Assembly (NCBI GenBank): GCA_016209865.1
Contig: JACQVL010000237.1
Location: 1-11,599 of the forward strand
Reading direction: 5' to 3'
Source of the DNA: Candidatus Latescibacterota bacterium
GTDB lineage: Bacteria; JAAXHH01; JACQVL01
DNA: 11,599 bases
In this document: in pieces, positions 1 through 7,729 of the stretch
How the letters are laid out: each line of letters starts with the position of its first letter
Numbering within the stretch: the first letter of the stretch is position 1
Program-made: the position numbers and the translations under genes
The notes under the pieces: model-generated
The model's database searches: none
What the model was told of the DNA's origin: nothing
The model's input: only the letters and a program-made list of their open reading frames with translations

Positions 1-25
1 AAGTGTGATCATCTCTCGTCCTGCC

Positions 26-49
26 GGGCGCGATGCCTCGCGCCCCTAC
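26..49. repeat. Short palindromic repeat, copy 1
   Basis: An 8-bp perfect inverted repeat (26-33 pairs with 38-45) encloses the loop TGCC and is followed by CTAC. The outer part, GGGCG...CGCCCCTAC, is shared with the element at 5707-5731, whereas the inner stem bases differ, so both look like members of one dispersed palindromic family with compensating stem changes. It lies in non-coding DNA 53 bp upstream of the first gene. There is no T-run after the stem, so it is not a classical intrinsic terminator. The function is unknown. Confidence 0.65.
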
Positions 50-50
50 C

Positions 51-78
51 CGTCACTCGTCACTGGTCACTCGTCACT
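51..78. repeat. Four tandem heptamers (CGTCACT/GGTCACT)
   Basis: Four back-to-back 7-bp units are visible: CGTCACT, CGTCACT, GGTCACT, CGTCACT. They directly follow the palindromic repeat at 26-49 and end 23 bp before the first start codon. Short heptameric tandem repeats of this style are known from intergenic DNA of several bacteria, for example the STRR repeats of cyanobacteria. They may be a replication-slippage microsatellite. Their closeness to the first gene could affect expression if the copy number varies, but nothing here proves it. Confidence 0.8.
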
Positions 79-101
79 GATTTGACCGACCACCGGCTAC
101 T

Positions 102-2417
102 ATGATCCTCTCCCATCTCCTCTTCTTCCTCTCCCTCCTCGTCCTCATCGTCGTCCCAGGCTACACGATGGCGAGAGGGTTGGGCGCGCCGATCAACGCG
201 CTGACCGTCCTCCCGTACTCGTTCTATACCGGCTACGCCATCGTTGCCCTGTTGACCCCGCTGGCTTTCCTCCTGCATCTCTCGTGGCCTCTCCTGATCG
301 GCCTGCACCTCCTGATCGTGGCCGCGCTGTGGGGCTACGGGGCGATCAACAAGTTCTACAAGACCGGCGTGGCGTGTGAACGAATGGATCGCGTGTTCTG
401 GCTGTTCGTGGTGGGCGCGACGCTGCTCGCGTTCTGGAAAGGGAGCTATCAGGACGGGGACGCGTGGTATCACCTCGCTCAGGCCAACTACTACGCGCAC
501 AGCGAGCGCCTGCAGTCGGGGAACGCGTACTACGCGCATCAACCCGCCGGCACCGTCTACGATTACAACGCGTACCACCTCTTGCTGGCGTACCTGTCGA
601 AGATCACGGGCATCGACCTGACGATCATCTGGATCAACCTCCTGCCGGTGGTGTTGTGCCTGTTCCTGCTGAGTCTCTACGGAACCCTGCGGGTGTTCCA
701 TCACACGGCCTTGATGGCGTATCTGTTCATGGCGACGTTCGGCGCGGCGGTCCTGTTCAGCAACGAACCGCCCCTGCTCTGGACGACCCTCGTCTACGAC
801 GGCGGGATGCTCCTCCTCAGTCCCGTCATCCTGCACTTGCTGATCACGCAGACAGGCCCCCCGACGGCTCGCTTCGTCCTCCAGTTCTTCCTGCTGGGGT
901 ACCTGCTGTCCAGTTGGCATATCTTTAATTACGTGCACCTCTTCATCCTGGTCGCATTGATTCTCACCGTCCTCTTCTTCCGTGCGCTCCGGTCGCCCGA
1001 CCGGATGGGACGCTTGAAAGACTACGGCACACGACTGGGAGCCTATGCGCTCGCCGGCGTGCCGTATATGGTGCTGATCTATGCAGCGTCGCGATCCGAT
1101 CAGCCGCCGCAGTCGTTTCCAGGAACGCCGCTTCCCCTCGTCTATGTCAGTCAGCGCCTCTACGCGTTTCCCTGGAACCATCTGTACCCGCTGACGCTCG
1201 TCGCGCTGGGCGTTACGATCGTGTTCCTGGTGACACGCCCGCGCGTCTTCCGGGATGAGCGGAGGCTCTACTTCCTCGTCCCCCTGCTGTTCCAGCCGTT
1301 CCTCCTGTACAACCCGGTGCTCGTCCCGCTCTTCGCCAGGCTCCTCCACATCAACCTGGTCGGCCGGTTCAAGACGATCCTCTGGGCGTTGACCCTGCTG
1401 CCCCTGCTCACGGCTGACGCGGTTCCCGTCGGAGCGTTGCGCGCAGCAGGAGGGCGGGCGCTCGCCTGGATGCGACGGCCACGCGCCTGGGTCGCGGCTG
1501 GCGTCGTCCTGGCCGGGCTGGTCTCCGTCCTGGGGTACAGTCAACGCGAGCGGCTTGCATCGTACGGGAAGACACTACGGTCGTACGACCGGCTGAGAGG
1601 GCCTTTCTTTCAGGTGGATTTTTTCAGACAGATTGATCGTCTCCTGCCCCCGCGCACGGTCATCCTGTCCGATCCGTACACGAGCTACCACATCCCCGCG
1701 TTCGCCGATCAATTCATCTACGCGGCCAACGTACACTCGATCCCGAACTTGAACATTCAACAACGCTTCGAAGATCAGCTCCGCATCGTCTCTCCGTTCG
1801 TCTCATTGTCCACGAAATACCTGCTGCTCCAGCAACGCGGGGTTTCGTTCTTCATCGTCAACGAGGATATCTTGCCGTTACGGGCACAGCGCGACCCGCT
1901 CGTCCAGATGAAACCGCTCCTCACCGGCTGGGCGTATCCCGATTGGTCGGGAAACCGACAGAATACCCGGCTGTATGCGGTGTCCGACCTTCCACCCGCG
2001 TCACACCCCGCTGATCACCCATCCTCTGCATCCTTCGTGATGGCCGATTCGCTCCAGACCGGTCAGTTCACGATGTTCACCTACCCGGCCGCCGCACACG
2101 ACAGAGAATCGTTGCGTTTCGCGCACGCCAGCTATATAATACTCGTGATGACTCTGACATCCTCGCCGCCGCGCGCGTTCTCCCTGACCTTTTCATCGTC
2201 GTATGGGTTTCATCAGGTGCTCCAGATCGTCTCATACGAGAAGACCACGACCGGCTGGCGTGAATTACAGATGAACACCTACATCAATCAGATCGACGCG
2301 GGGCATGCGTATTCGTATGCCACGCCGGTTCCTTCCGACACTGTGGGGATTTTCATCTCCGGGAGCCCGTTCCTCGACCTCCGGCTCTCCGGGTTTCATG
2401 TCGAACCCGCACGCTGA
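102..2417 (+). CDS. Large multi-pass membrane protein, probable GT-C type glycosyltransferase
   Basis: This 771-residue protein begins with a hydrophobic helix (residues 2-22) and has roughly ten or more membrane segments up to about residue 480. The first long outward loop after the helix near 97-112 carries D118-G-D120 followed by AWYHL; an acidic pair in this position is the hallmark of GT-C enzymes that use polyprenyl-phosphate sugars. After the last helix (about 462-478) comes a soluble part containing SDPYTSY (522-528), a motif I associate with the soluble part of uncharacterised bacterial GT-C-like proteins. The end, about 640-771, looks beta-rich and finishes with a LRLSGFHVE-like strand. 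ATG 102 is the only nearby start, since an in-frame stop sits at 78-80; no good ribosome site is visible. It heads the gene cluster. A role as polymerase or other membrane assembly protein cannot be excluded. The membrane nature is clear; the reaction is inferred. Confidence 0.7.
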   Translation: MILSHLLFFLSLLVLIVVPGYTMARGLGAPINALTVLPYSFYTGYAIVALLTPLAFLLHLSWPLLIGLHLLIVAALWGYGAINKFYKTGVACERMDRVFWLFVVGATLLAFWKGSYQDGDAWYHLAQANYYAHSERLQSGNAYYAHQPAGTVYDYNAYHLLLAYLSKITGIDLTIIWINLLPVVLCLFLLSLYGTLRVFHHTALMAYLFMATFGAAVLFSNEPPLLWTTLVYDGGMLLLSPVILHLLITQTGPPTARFVLQFFLLGYLLSSWHIFNYVHLFILVALILTVLFFRALRSPDRMGRLKDYGTRLGAYALAGVPYMVLIYAASRSDQPPQSFPGTPLPLVYVSQRLYAFPWNHLYPLTLVALGVTIVFLVTRPRVFRDERRLYFLVPLLFQPFLLYNPVLVPLFARLLHINLVGRFKTILWALTLLPLLTADAVPVGALRAAGGRALAWMRRPRAWVAAGVVLAGLVSVLGYSQRERLASYGKTLRSYDRLRGPFFQVDFFRQIDRLLPPRTVILSDPYTSYHIPAFADQFIYAANVHSIPNLNIQQRFEDQLRIVSPFVSLSTKYLLLQQRGVSFFIVNEDILPLRAQRDPLVQMKPLLTGWAYPDWSGNRQNTRLYAVSDLPPASHPADHPSSASFVMADSLQTGQFTMFTYPAAAHDRESLRFAHASYIILVMTLTSSPPRAFSLTFSSSYGFHQVLQIVSYEKTTTGWRELQMNTYINQIDAGHAYSYATPVPSDTVGIFISGSPFLDLRLSGFHVEPAR

Positions 2418-2438
2418 ACCGACGGCCGTGCTGCCGCT

Positions 2439-3788
2439 ATGGCCCAACCTCAGGTGTTGATGATCGCATACTTCTTTCCCCCGCTCGGCGGGGCGGGCGT
2501 CCAGCGGACGGTCAAATTCGTCAAGTACCTGCCCGGCTACGGATGGGACCCCCTCGTCCTGACCGTGGATGCGGGCACGCACATCGCGTACGACCCGTCC
2601 ATGCTCAACGAGCTGCCCGACAATCTGCCGGTGTACCGGACGCGGGCGTTCGACCCGGAAGACCTGAAGGGGTGGTGGCGCGGGCCGTTCGGCCAGCCGG
2701 GGGACTCGAACGCTGCGCCTTCGACGGCCCCGTCCTCCGGTACAGGACATCAGCGGCGATGGAAAACCGACCTGGCCCATCTATACCTCCGGCTCATCCC
2801 GTGGGTCTGCGTCCCGGACCGCAAGGTCGGCTGGCTTCCCTACGCCTGCCAGATGGGTCGATCGGTGCTGTCACAGCGGCGCATCGACCTGCTGTTCTCC
2901 ACGTCAAGCCCGATCACCAGCCATCTGATCGCGCTCCGGCTGAAGCAGACATCCGGCATCCCGTGGGTGGCAGATTTCCGCGACCTCTGGGTCAGCTTCC
3001 CCGGCCACAAGCCGGTCACCCCGCTGCACGGCCTGATCGAACGAGTCATTGAGCGGCGGATCGTGACCACCGCCGACCGGGTGATCGCCAACACCGAGGC
3101 CGCCCGCCGGGTCCTGCTCCGCGACTACCCGTCCGTCGTCCCCGACCGCGTCGTCACCATCCCGAACGGGTTCGATGAGGCGGATTTTACCGGCCTCCAG
3201 GCCAGGCAAGAGGACGCACGATTCATCCTGACGTACACCGGGAATTTCTACGGCAACCGGAATCCCCGGACGCTCTTCCATGCGCTCACCCGGCTCTTCA
3301 CACTCAGGCCGGATCTCCGTGGCCGGATCACCGTCCGGTTCATCGGTCCCGGCGACCCGTCGCTCGACGCGACTGTTCGCCAGCATCACCTCAATGACAC
3401 CGTCGAAATCTGGCCGTACCAGCCTCACCGGAAGTCGTTAGAGGCGCTCGCGTCCTCCGATGTCCTGCTGTTGATCGACGCCCCGGAGTTCAACGTGAAC
3501 ATCCCCGGCAAGGTGTTCGAGTACCTCCGGGCCGGCCAGCCGATCCTCGCCCTCGTCCCGGAAGGGGCCACGGCCGACCTGCTCCGGGAGACGGGCGGGG
3601 CGATGATCGTTCATCCTGAGGATATCACGGCCATCGCAGACGCACTGCTCACGCTCTACGACCGGCGCAGGACACGGCCGCCGGAGGCCATCCCGAATCA
3701 GGCGGTCGTCGCCCGGTTCGAGCGCCGGCAGTTGACCGGCCGGCTGGCGGAGGTGTTCGATCAGGCGTATCGCCGACCACCGGCTTAG
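2439..3788 (+). CDS. GT4 family glycosyltransferase, WbuB-like
   Basis: This 449-residue cytosolic enzyme most likely adds a sugar from a nucleotide donor to a lipid-linked glycan. The N-terminal Rossmann half opens with a hydrophobic strand and PPLGGAGVQR (14-23), the glycine-rich acceptor-side loop seen in WbuB-like proteins. VADFRDLW (177-184) follows. The C-terminal half starts after IPNGFDEADF (241-250), with the donor-binding segment IPGKVFEYLRAGQPIL at 355-370. The first Glu of the usual GT4 E-x7-E pattern is replaced by V353, while E361 is kept; relaxed forms of the motif occur in this subfamily. The stretch 79-107 is rich in Gly, Ala, Pro and Ser and probably forms a surface loop. 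ATG 2439 lies 21 bp after the preceding stop without a strong ribosome site; ATG 2460 is an in-frame alternative. Family assignment is firm; donor and acceptor are unknown. Confidence 0.88.
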   Translation: MAQPQVLMIAYFFPPLGGAGVQRTVKFVKYLPGYGWDPLVLTVDAGTHIAYDPSMLNELPDNLPVYRTRAFDPEDLKGWWRGPFGQPGDSNAAPSTAPSSGTGHQRRWKTDLAHLYLRLIPWVCVPDRKVGWLPYACQMGRSVLSQRRIDLLFSTSSPITSHLIALRLKQTSGIPWVADFRDLWVSFPGHKPVTPLHGLIERVIERRIVTTADRVIANTEAARRVLLRDYPSVVPDRVVTIPNGFDEADFTGLQARQEDARFILTYTGNFYGNRNPRTLFHALTRLFTLRPDLRGRITVRFIGPGDPSLDATVRQHHLNDTVEIWPYQPHRKSLEALASSDVLLLIDAPEFNVNIPGKVFEYLRAGQPILALVPEGATADLLRETGGAMIVHPEDITAIADALLTLYDRRRTRPPEAIPNQAVVARFERRQLTGRLAEVFDQAYRRPPA

Positions 3789-3802
3789 GCAAGGGATACA
3801 CG

Positions 3803-5749
3803 ATGTGCGGGATTTGCGGCATGAGCTTTGCGGATGGACGGCCGATCGACCCCGTCCAGCTTGCATCGATGAATCGGACGCTCACCCACCGGGGGCCGGA
3901 TGATGAGGGATACCATCTCGACGCCGGCATCGGCCTCGGCCATCGCCGCCTGAGCATCATCGACCTGGCGGGCGGACACCAGCCGCTCTACAACGAAGAC
4001 GGGACGGTCTGCGTCGTCTTCAACGGGGAGGTGTATAATTACCCGGCCCTGCAGCAGGACCTCGAAGCGCGCGGCCATGCCTTCCGCACCCGGTCCGACA
4101 CCGAAGTCCTCGTCCATCTCTACGAGGAACGGGGCGAGGACATGGCCGAAGCCCTCTCCGGGATGTTCGCGTTCGGCCTGTGGGATGCGCGAGACCGGAC
4201 GCTGCTCCTCGTCCGCGACCGGATGGGAAAGAAACCGCTGTATTACGCGGAGGTCCCTCACGGCATCGTCTTCGCGTCCGCCCTCAAGACCATCTTAGCG
4301 AGCGGCCTGATCGACCGCGGGATCGACCCGGACGGGCTGAGCGATTTTCTCTCCCTCAATTACACCCTCGCCCCGCTGACGGTGGTGAAGGGAGTCCGCC
4401 AGCTCCCGGCCGGCCACCTGCTCGTCTGGCGGGATGGCCGGACGCGCGTCCGCCCGTACTGGGATGTTACGACGTCCGCTGACGGTGAGCCCCGGACGGA
4501 CGTGCCTGAGGGCGTCTACGAAGATGAGCTGCGGGGTCTGTTACGCGATGCGGTCACGCGCCGGCTGATGAGTGAAGTCCCCTTAGGCGTCCTCCTGAGC
4601 GGCGGGATCGACTCGAGTACCGTCGTGGCGTTCATGGCGCAGCACAGCCCGGAGCCGGTCAAAACGTTCAGCATCGGGTTCCGGGAGAAGTCGTACGATG
4701 AGTTAGCGTACACCCGGCTCGTCGCCGCGACGTTCAGGACGGAGCATCACGAACTCCTCGTCGAGTCGAACATGCTCGACGTACTGCCCGACCTCATCTG
4801 GCATTTAGACGAGCCGTTCGGGGATGCGTCCGCCATCCCGATGTACCATCTCGCCCGGTTTGCCCGTTCGACCGTCACCGTCGCCCTCTCCGGAGATGGA
4901 GCGGATGAATTGTTCGGCGGGTATCCGACCCTGCAAGCGGATCAATTGGCGGTGCGGTACCGGCGGCTGCCCGGCTGGGTTCGCCGGCTCGTCGCCGGGG
5001 GAGTGGCGCGCCTGCCTGTCTCCTTCAACAAAGTGAGCTTCGACTTCAAAGCCCGGCAGTTCGTCGCGGGCGTCGAGCACGACATGGCGGAATGGCACTA
5101 CTGGTGGCGGCTGATCACGACCGAGGCGGAACAAGCCGCGCTCCTCAACCCCGACGTGCGCCGCGCCTGCATCGAGTCGTCCCCGTGCGCGCGGTTCGTC
5201 AGCTCTTTCAACGCCGCGCCCATCCCCGACTGGCCGAGCAGGCTGATGTACGTCGACCTCAAGACGTGGCTGGCGAACGACATCCTCACGAAGGCCGACC
5301 GGACGACGATGGCGCACGCCCTGGAACTCCGGTCCCCGTTCCTCGATCATCGCGTGGTCGAGTTCGCCTCCCGCCTGCCGTTCCGGCTGAAAGTGCGGCG
5401 CGGGGAGACGAAGTATCTGTTGAAACGGACGATGGCATCGATGCTGCCCCGCCAGATCGTGTACAGGAAGAAGAAAGGGTTCAATACTCCCATCTCCATC
5501 TGGTTTCGAGGCCCGCTCAAAGACCTGCTCATCGAGACGCTGAGCCCGCAGGCGCTCAGCCAACACGACGTGTTCAACCCGCAGGCGGTCGCGCGATTGA
5601 TCGCCGAGCATCTGGAAGGAACACGCGACCACGGCCTGCGGCTCTGGGGTCTGCTCTGTTTCCAGTTGTGGCATGAACGATTCTTAGCGACCGCGCCGGT
5701 CGCCCAGGGCGAGGCACCGCCTCGCCCCTACATCGTTAAATCTCATTAG
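3803..5749 (+). CDS. asnB: AsnB-type glutamine amidotransferase (asparagine synthase-like), copy 1
   Basis: This 648-residue protein joins an N-terminal class II glutaminase domain to a C-terminal ATP-dependent synthetase domain. It starts MCGICG, giving Cys2 as the nucleophile after Met removal. R49, N74-G75-E76 and D99 match the glutamine-binding residues of the family. The pyrophosphate loop SGGIDSS is at 266-272, SGDGADELFGGY at 363-374, and the basic KKKGF segment at 556-560. The position of the proposed catalytic base of E. coli AsnB (Glu in SGEG, from memory) is Asp365 here. Inside a glycosyltransferase cluster it more likely amidates a sugar carboxylate than free aspartate, as proposed for WbpS-type proteins; this is inference. 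The start is supported by AAGGGA at 3791-3796, 6 bp upstream. The C-terminal tail from about residue 633 is encoded by a palindromic repeat and is probably dispensable. Confidence 0.9.
   Translation: MCGICGMSFADGRPIDPVQLASMNRTLTHRGPDDEGYHLDAGIGLGHRRLSIIDLAGGHQPLYNEDGTVCVVFNGEVYNYPALQQDLEARGHAFRTRSDTEVLVHLYEERGEDMAEALSGMFAFGLWDARDRTLLLVRDRMGKKPLYYAEVPHGIVFASALKTILASGLIDRGIDPDGLSDFLSLNYTLAPLTVVKGVRQLPAGHLLVWRDGRTRVRPYWDVTTSADGEPRTDVPEGVYEDELRGLLRDAVTRRLMSEVPLGVLLSGGIDSSTVVAFMAQHSPEPVKTFSIGFREKSYDELAYTRLVAATFRTEHHELLVESNMLDVLPDLIWHLDEPFGDASAIPMYHLARFARSTVTVALSGDGADELFGGYPTLQADQLAVRYRRLPGWVRRLVAGGVARLPVSFNKVSFDFKARQFVAGVEHDMAEWHYWWRLITTEAEQAALLNPDVRRACIESSPCARFVSSFNAAPIPDWPSRLMYVDLKTWLANDILTKADRTTMAHALELRSPFLDHRVVEFASRLPFRLKVRRGETKYLLKRTMASMLPRQIVYRKKKGFNTPISIWFRGPLKDLLIETLSPQALSQHDVFNPQAVARLIAEHLEGTRDHGLRLWGLLCFQLWHERFLATAPVAQGEAPPRPYIVKSH
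5701..5731. repeat. Palindromic repeat, copy 2, inside the 3' end of the first amidotransferase gene
   Basis: A 9-bp perfect inverted repeat (5707-5715 pairs with 5719-5727) encloses the loop ACC and is followed by CTAC, as in copy 1 at 26-49. A further CGCCC at 5701-5705 could pair with GGGCG at 5707-5711. The element lies within the reading frame and encodes residues from about V633 to Y643 of the amidotransferase. The stem is followed by AT-richer bases but no T-run, so it is not an evident terminator. In RNA it could still form a stable hairpin just before the next ribosome site. Confidence 0.75.
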
Positions 5750-5752
5750 GAT

Positions 5753-5758
5753 GAGGGA
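5753..5758 (+). promoter_or_regulatory. Ribosome binding site that decides the GT2 start
   Basis: GAGGGA lies 4 bp upstream of ATG 5763. The earlier in-frame ATG at 5751 has no such site, being 1 bp after the previous stop, and would itself overlap this one. A start at 5763 also gives a protein beginning MQLSVVIPAYNEE, the usual beginning of this family. Confidence 0.65.
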
Positions 5759-5762
5759 ACGG

Positions 5763-6629
5763 ATGCAGCTCAGTGTCGTCATTCCCGCGTACAACGAAGA
5801 AGAAGCCATCGGGGAGGTCATCGACGGCCTGCAGGCGCTCTTCCATCGAGAAGGGATCGACGGAGAGGTCGTCGTCGTCGATGACGGGTCGATGGATCGC
5901 ACGGGCGAGATCGCCCGGAGCCTGAACGTCACGGTCGTCCGGCATCCCCAGAACGCCGGGTATGGCGCGTCCATCATGGACGGCATCCGACACGCCCGGC
6001 ATGAGACGATCTGCATCACCGACGCGGACGGCACGTACCCCATCCAGGCGATCCCCGAACTGGCCCGGTACATCGACACGTTCGATATGGTCGTCGGCGC
6101 GCGGCAGGGGAAGCACTACCGAGGCTCCCTGCTGAAACATCCCGCGCGTCTGATCTTCCTGTACCTCGTCCAGTTCGCCACCGGCACGCGAATCCCGGAC
6201 GCGAACTCGGGACTGCGGATGTTCAAACGGAATAGAGTCCTGCCCTTCTTCGATTCCCTCTGCCGGGGGTTTTCGTTCACGACGACGATCACGCTCGGCA
6301 TGCTCAGCCGCGGGTATTTCGTGAAATTCGTCCCGATCCAATACTATGCCCGGAAGGGACGGTCGAAGGTCAGGCTCTTCAAGGATTCCTTACGGACGGC
6401 GCAGATCATCGTCCAGGCGCTGATGTACTACAACCCCATCAAGGCGGTGCTCCCGCTCGTCCTGGGGCTGGGGTTCGCATCCCTGCTCTGCCTTGTCTGG
6501 TACCTCATCCGCCCGAACCTCCTGGCCGGAATCTGGGCGATGCTGCTCTTCTTAGGGGCGGTGCTCGTGTTCGTCATCGGCTTGCTCGCCGACCTGATCG
6601 CGGCGAACCGGCGAGAGGAAGGGACATAA
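5763..6629 (+). CDS. GT2 family polyprenyl-phosphate glycosyltransferase, DPM1-like
   Basis: From ATG 5763 this is a 288-residue protein. It has the GT-A nucleotide-binding start VVIPAYNEEEA (5-15), VVDDGS (38-43) and the metal-binding DAD at 87-89 in DADGTYP. GARQGKHYRGS (112-122) and DANSGLRMFKR (146-156) are typical of the DPM1/polyprenyl-phosphate group. Two hydrophobic helices (about 226-248 and 254-278) close the protein and would anchor it with the catalytic domain in the cytosol. The likely reaction is transfer of a hexose from a nucleotide sugar to undecaprenyl phosphate. That product is the donor type used by GT-C enzymes, two candidates for which lie in this cluster (the first and last genes). 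The sugar cannot be read from sequence. A direct glycan-transferase role is possible but less likely. Confidence 0.87.
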   Translation: MQLSVVIPAYNEEEAIGEVIDGLQALFHREGIDGEVVVVDDGSMDRTGEIARSLNVTVVRHPQNAGYGASIMDGIRHARHETICITDADGTYPIQAIPELARYIDTFDMVVGARQGKHYRGSLLKHPARLIFLYLVQFATGTRIPDANSGLRMFKRNRVLPFFDSLCRGFSFTTTITLGMLSRGYFVKFVPIQYYARKGRSKVRLFKDSLRTAQIIVQALMYYNPIKAVLPLVLGLGFASLLCLVWYLIRPNLLAGIWAMLLFLGAVLVFVIGLLADLIAANRREEGT

Positions 6630-6638
6630 CACCATCCC

Positions 6639-7724
6639 ATGCACCTCTGCTACATCGCCGACGCCAGCAACGTCCACCCTCAGCGCTGGGCGGCGTTCTT
6701 CGTCGAACGCGGTCATCGGGTCTCGGTCATCACCGACCTGGCTGGGACGGTTCCCGGCGCGTCGGTCTACAACATCGGCGAGTGTCTGCCGCGCCTCTCA
6801 CTGCCGGTGTTCTCAGCCGTCTACCAGATCATCGCCAAGACCTTAGCCATCCGGCGACTGATCGGGCACATCAGACCAGATATCGTGCATGGACACTACG
6901 CCACCAATTATGGGTTCTTAGCCGCCCTCTCCGGGTTCACCCCCCTCGTCCAGACCGTCCACGGGTCTGACGTGCTGGTGGACGCGGCCGGCTCCTGGGA
7001 ACAGCGGTGGTTCGTGCGGTACGCGCTCCGGAAGGCGACGCTCATCACCTCGGTCGCCGAACACATGATCCGGAAGGTGCGCAGCATGGGCATCTCGCCG
7101 GAGTGCATCCTGACGTTCCAGTACGGCGTGGATACGTCCGTCTTCGCTCCACCCGCAGACACGACCGTCCGAAACCCGCTCCGGGTGGTGAGCACGCGGA
7201 TGTTCGAGTGGAAGTACAACGTCGAGCAGCTCATCCGGGCGGTCCCCGGCGTGCAGGCCCGGATTCCTGATGCCGAGGTCGTCCTCGCCGGGGATGGGCC
7301 GGACCGGGCAGCATTAGCGCGACTCATCCAGGGATTACACATCGAACGGATGGTCACGATGGCCGGCCGGGTCGCGCCCGACGTTATCCCGGCGCTGCTC
7401 CAGTCGGCGACGGTCTACGTCTCCACCTCGGTCACGGACGGGTCGTCCCTCTCCCTGATCGAAGCGATGGCGTGTGGCGCGTTCCCGGTGGTGACGGACA
7501 TCCCGGCCAACCAGGAATGGATCGTGGACGGGGAGAACGGGTTCCTCGTCCCGGTCGGGGATGCGGACGCGCTGGCCGATCGCATCGTCTGGGCGTTCGA
7601 GCATCCGGCGGCGCGCGAAGCGATGGTCGCCCGGAACCTCGACCTGATCCGGCGGCGCGGGGATTATCGGACGAACATGACGATGATGGAAGGGGTCTAC
7701 GAGCGACTCCTGCGGGAGAGGTGA
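6639..7724 (+). CDS. GT4 family glycosyltransferase
   Basis: This 361-residue GT-B fold enzyme starts MHLCYIADASNVHPQRWA, where HPQRW is a recurrent acceptor-side motif of one bacterial GT4 group. HGHYATNYG (84-92) and TVHGSDV (106-112) mark the N-terminal half. The donor half contains QYGVDTSVF (161-169), VVLAGDGPDR (214-223) and SVTDGSSLSLIEAMACG (264-280). The first acidic residue of the E-x7-E motif is D267 and the second is E275. EWIVDGENGFLVP (293-305) is typical of the end of the nucleotide-sugar site. No signal peptide is seen, so it is cytosolic. It starts 9 bp after the GT2 stop; GAGGAAGGGA at 6614-6623 is rather far upstream, so coupling to the preceding gene is likely. The family is certain; the linkage made is unknown. 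Confidence 0.9.
   Translation: MHLCYIADASNVHPQRWAAFFVERGHRVSVITDLAGTVPGASVYNIGECLPRLSLPVFSAVYQIIAKTLAIRRLIGHIRPDIVHGHYATNYGFLAALSGFTPLVQTVHGSDVLVDAAGSWEQRWFVRYALRKATLITSVAEHMIRKVRSMGISPECILTFQYGVDTSVFAPPADTTVRNPLRVVSTRMFEWKYNVEQLIRAVPGVQARIPDAEVVLAGDGPDRAALARLIQGLHIERMVTMAGRVAPDVIPALLQSATVYVSTSVTDGSSLSLIEAMACGAFPVVTDIPANQEWIVDGENGFLVPVGDADALADRIVWAFEHPAAREAMVARNLDLIRRRGDYRTNMTMMEGVYERLLRER
7718..7724 (+). promoter_or_regulatory. Strong Shine-Dalgarno overlapping the stop of the previous gene
   Basis: GAGGTGA at 7718-7724 closely matches the 16S anti-Shine-Dalgarno sequence and lies 5 bp before GTG 7730. It contains the TGA stop of the preceding glycosyltransferase gene and also an in-frame GTG at 7721. 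It makes GTG 7730 the best start for the next gene and couples the two genes. Confidence 0.75.
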
Positions 7725-7729
7725 GCCTC

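Noticed and set aside
83-106. TTGACC at 83-88 and TATGAT at 101-106 as a sigma-70-like promoter.
   Set aside because: The spacing is only 12 bp and the -10-like box overlaps the start codon at 102, which would leave no leader.
60-1544. A 494-codon open frame on the - strand opposite the first membrane protein.
   Set aside because: Its product is almost entirely Glu, Gln, Arg, Asp and Val without fold-like pattern, as expected for the antisense of CTC/CTG/GTC-rich membrane-protein codons. The + strand protein has clear membrane helices and motifs. Other antisense and offset frames in the window fail for the same reason.
86-3785. A 13-base match (CCGACCACCGGCT) shared by 86-98 and 3773-3785.
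   Set aside because: One exact match of this length is about what chance gives in a window of this size and composition, and nothing flanking it is shared.
5707-5731. The hairpin after the first amidotransferase body as an intrinsic terminator.
   Set aside because: There is no T-run, it lies inside the reading frame before the stop, and the next gene starts 13 bp after that stop. The same sequence family is found in a non-terminator position at 26-49.
5751-5762. ATG 5751 as the start of the GT2 gene.
   Set aside because: It has no ribosome site and adds four residues (MRER) before the usual family beginning; ATG 5763 has GAGGGA just upstream.
7472-7729. An upstream extension of the third GT4 gene to ATG 7472.
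   Set aside because: These bases code in another frame for the conserved donor-site half of the preceding glycosyltransferase; the extension is Arg/Gly/Asp-rich without structure, and GTG 7730 has a strong ribosome site.
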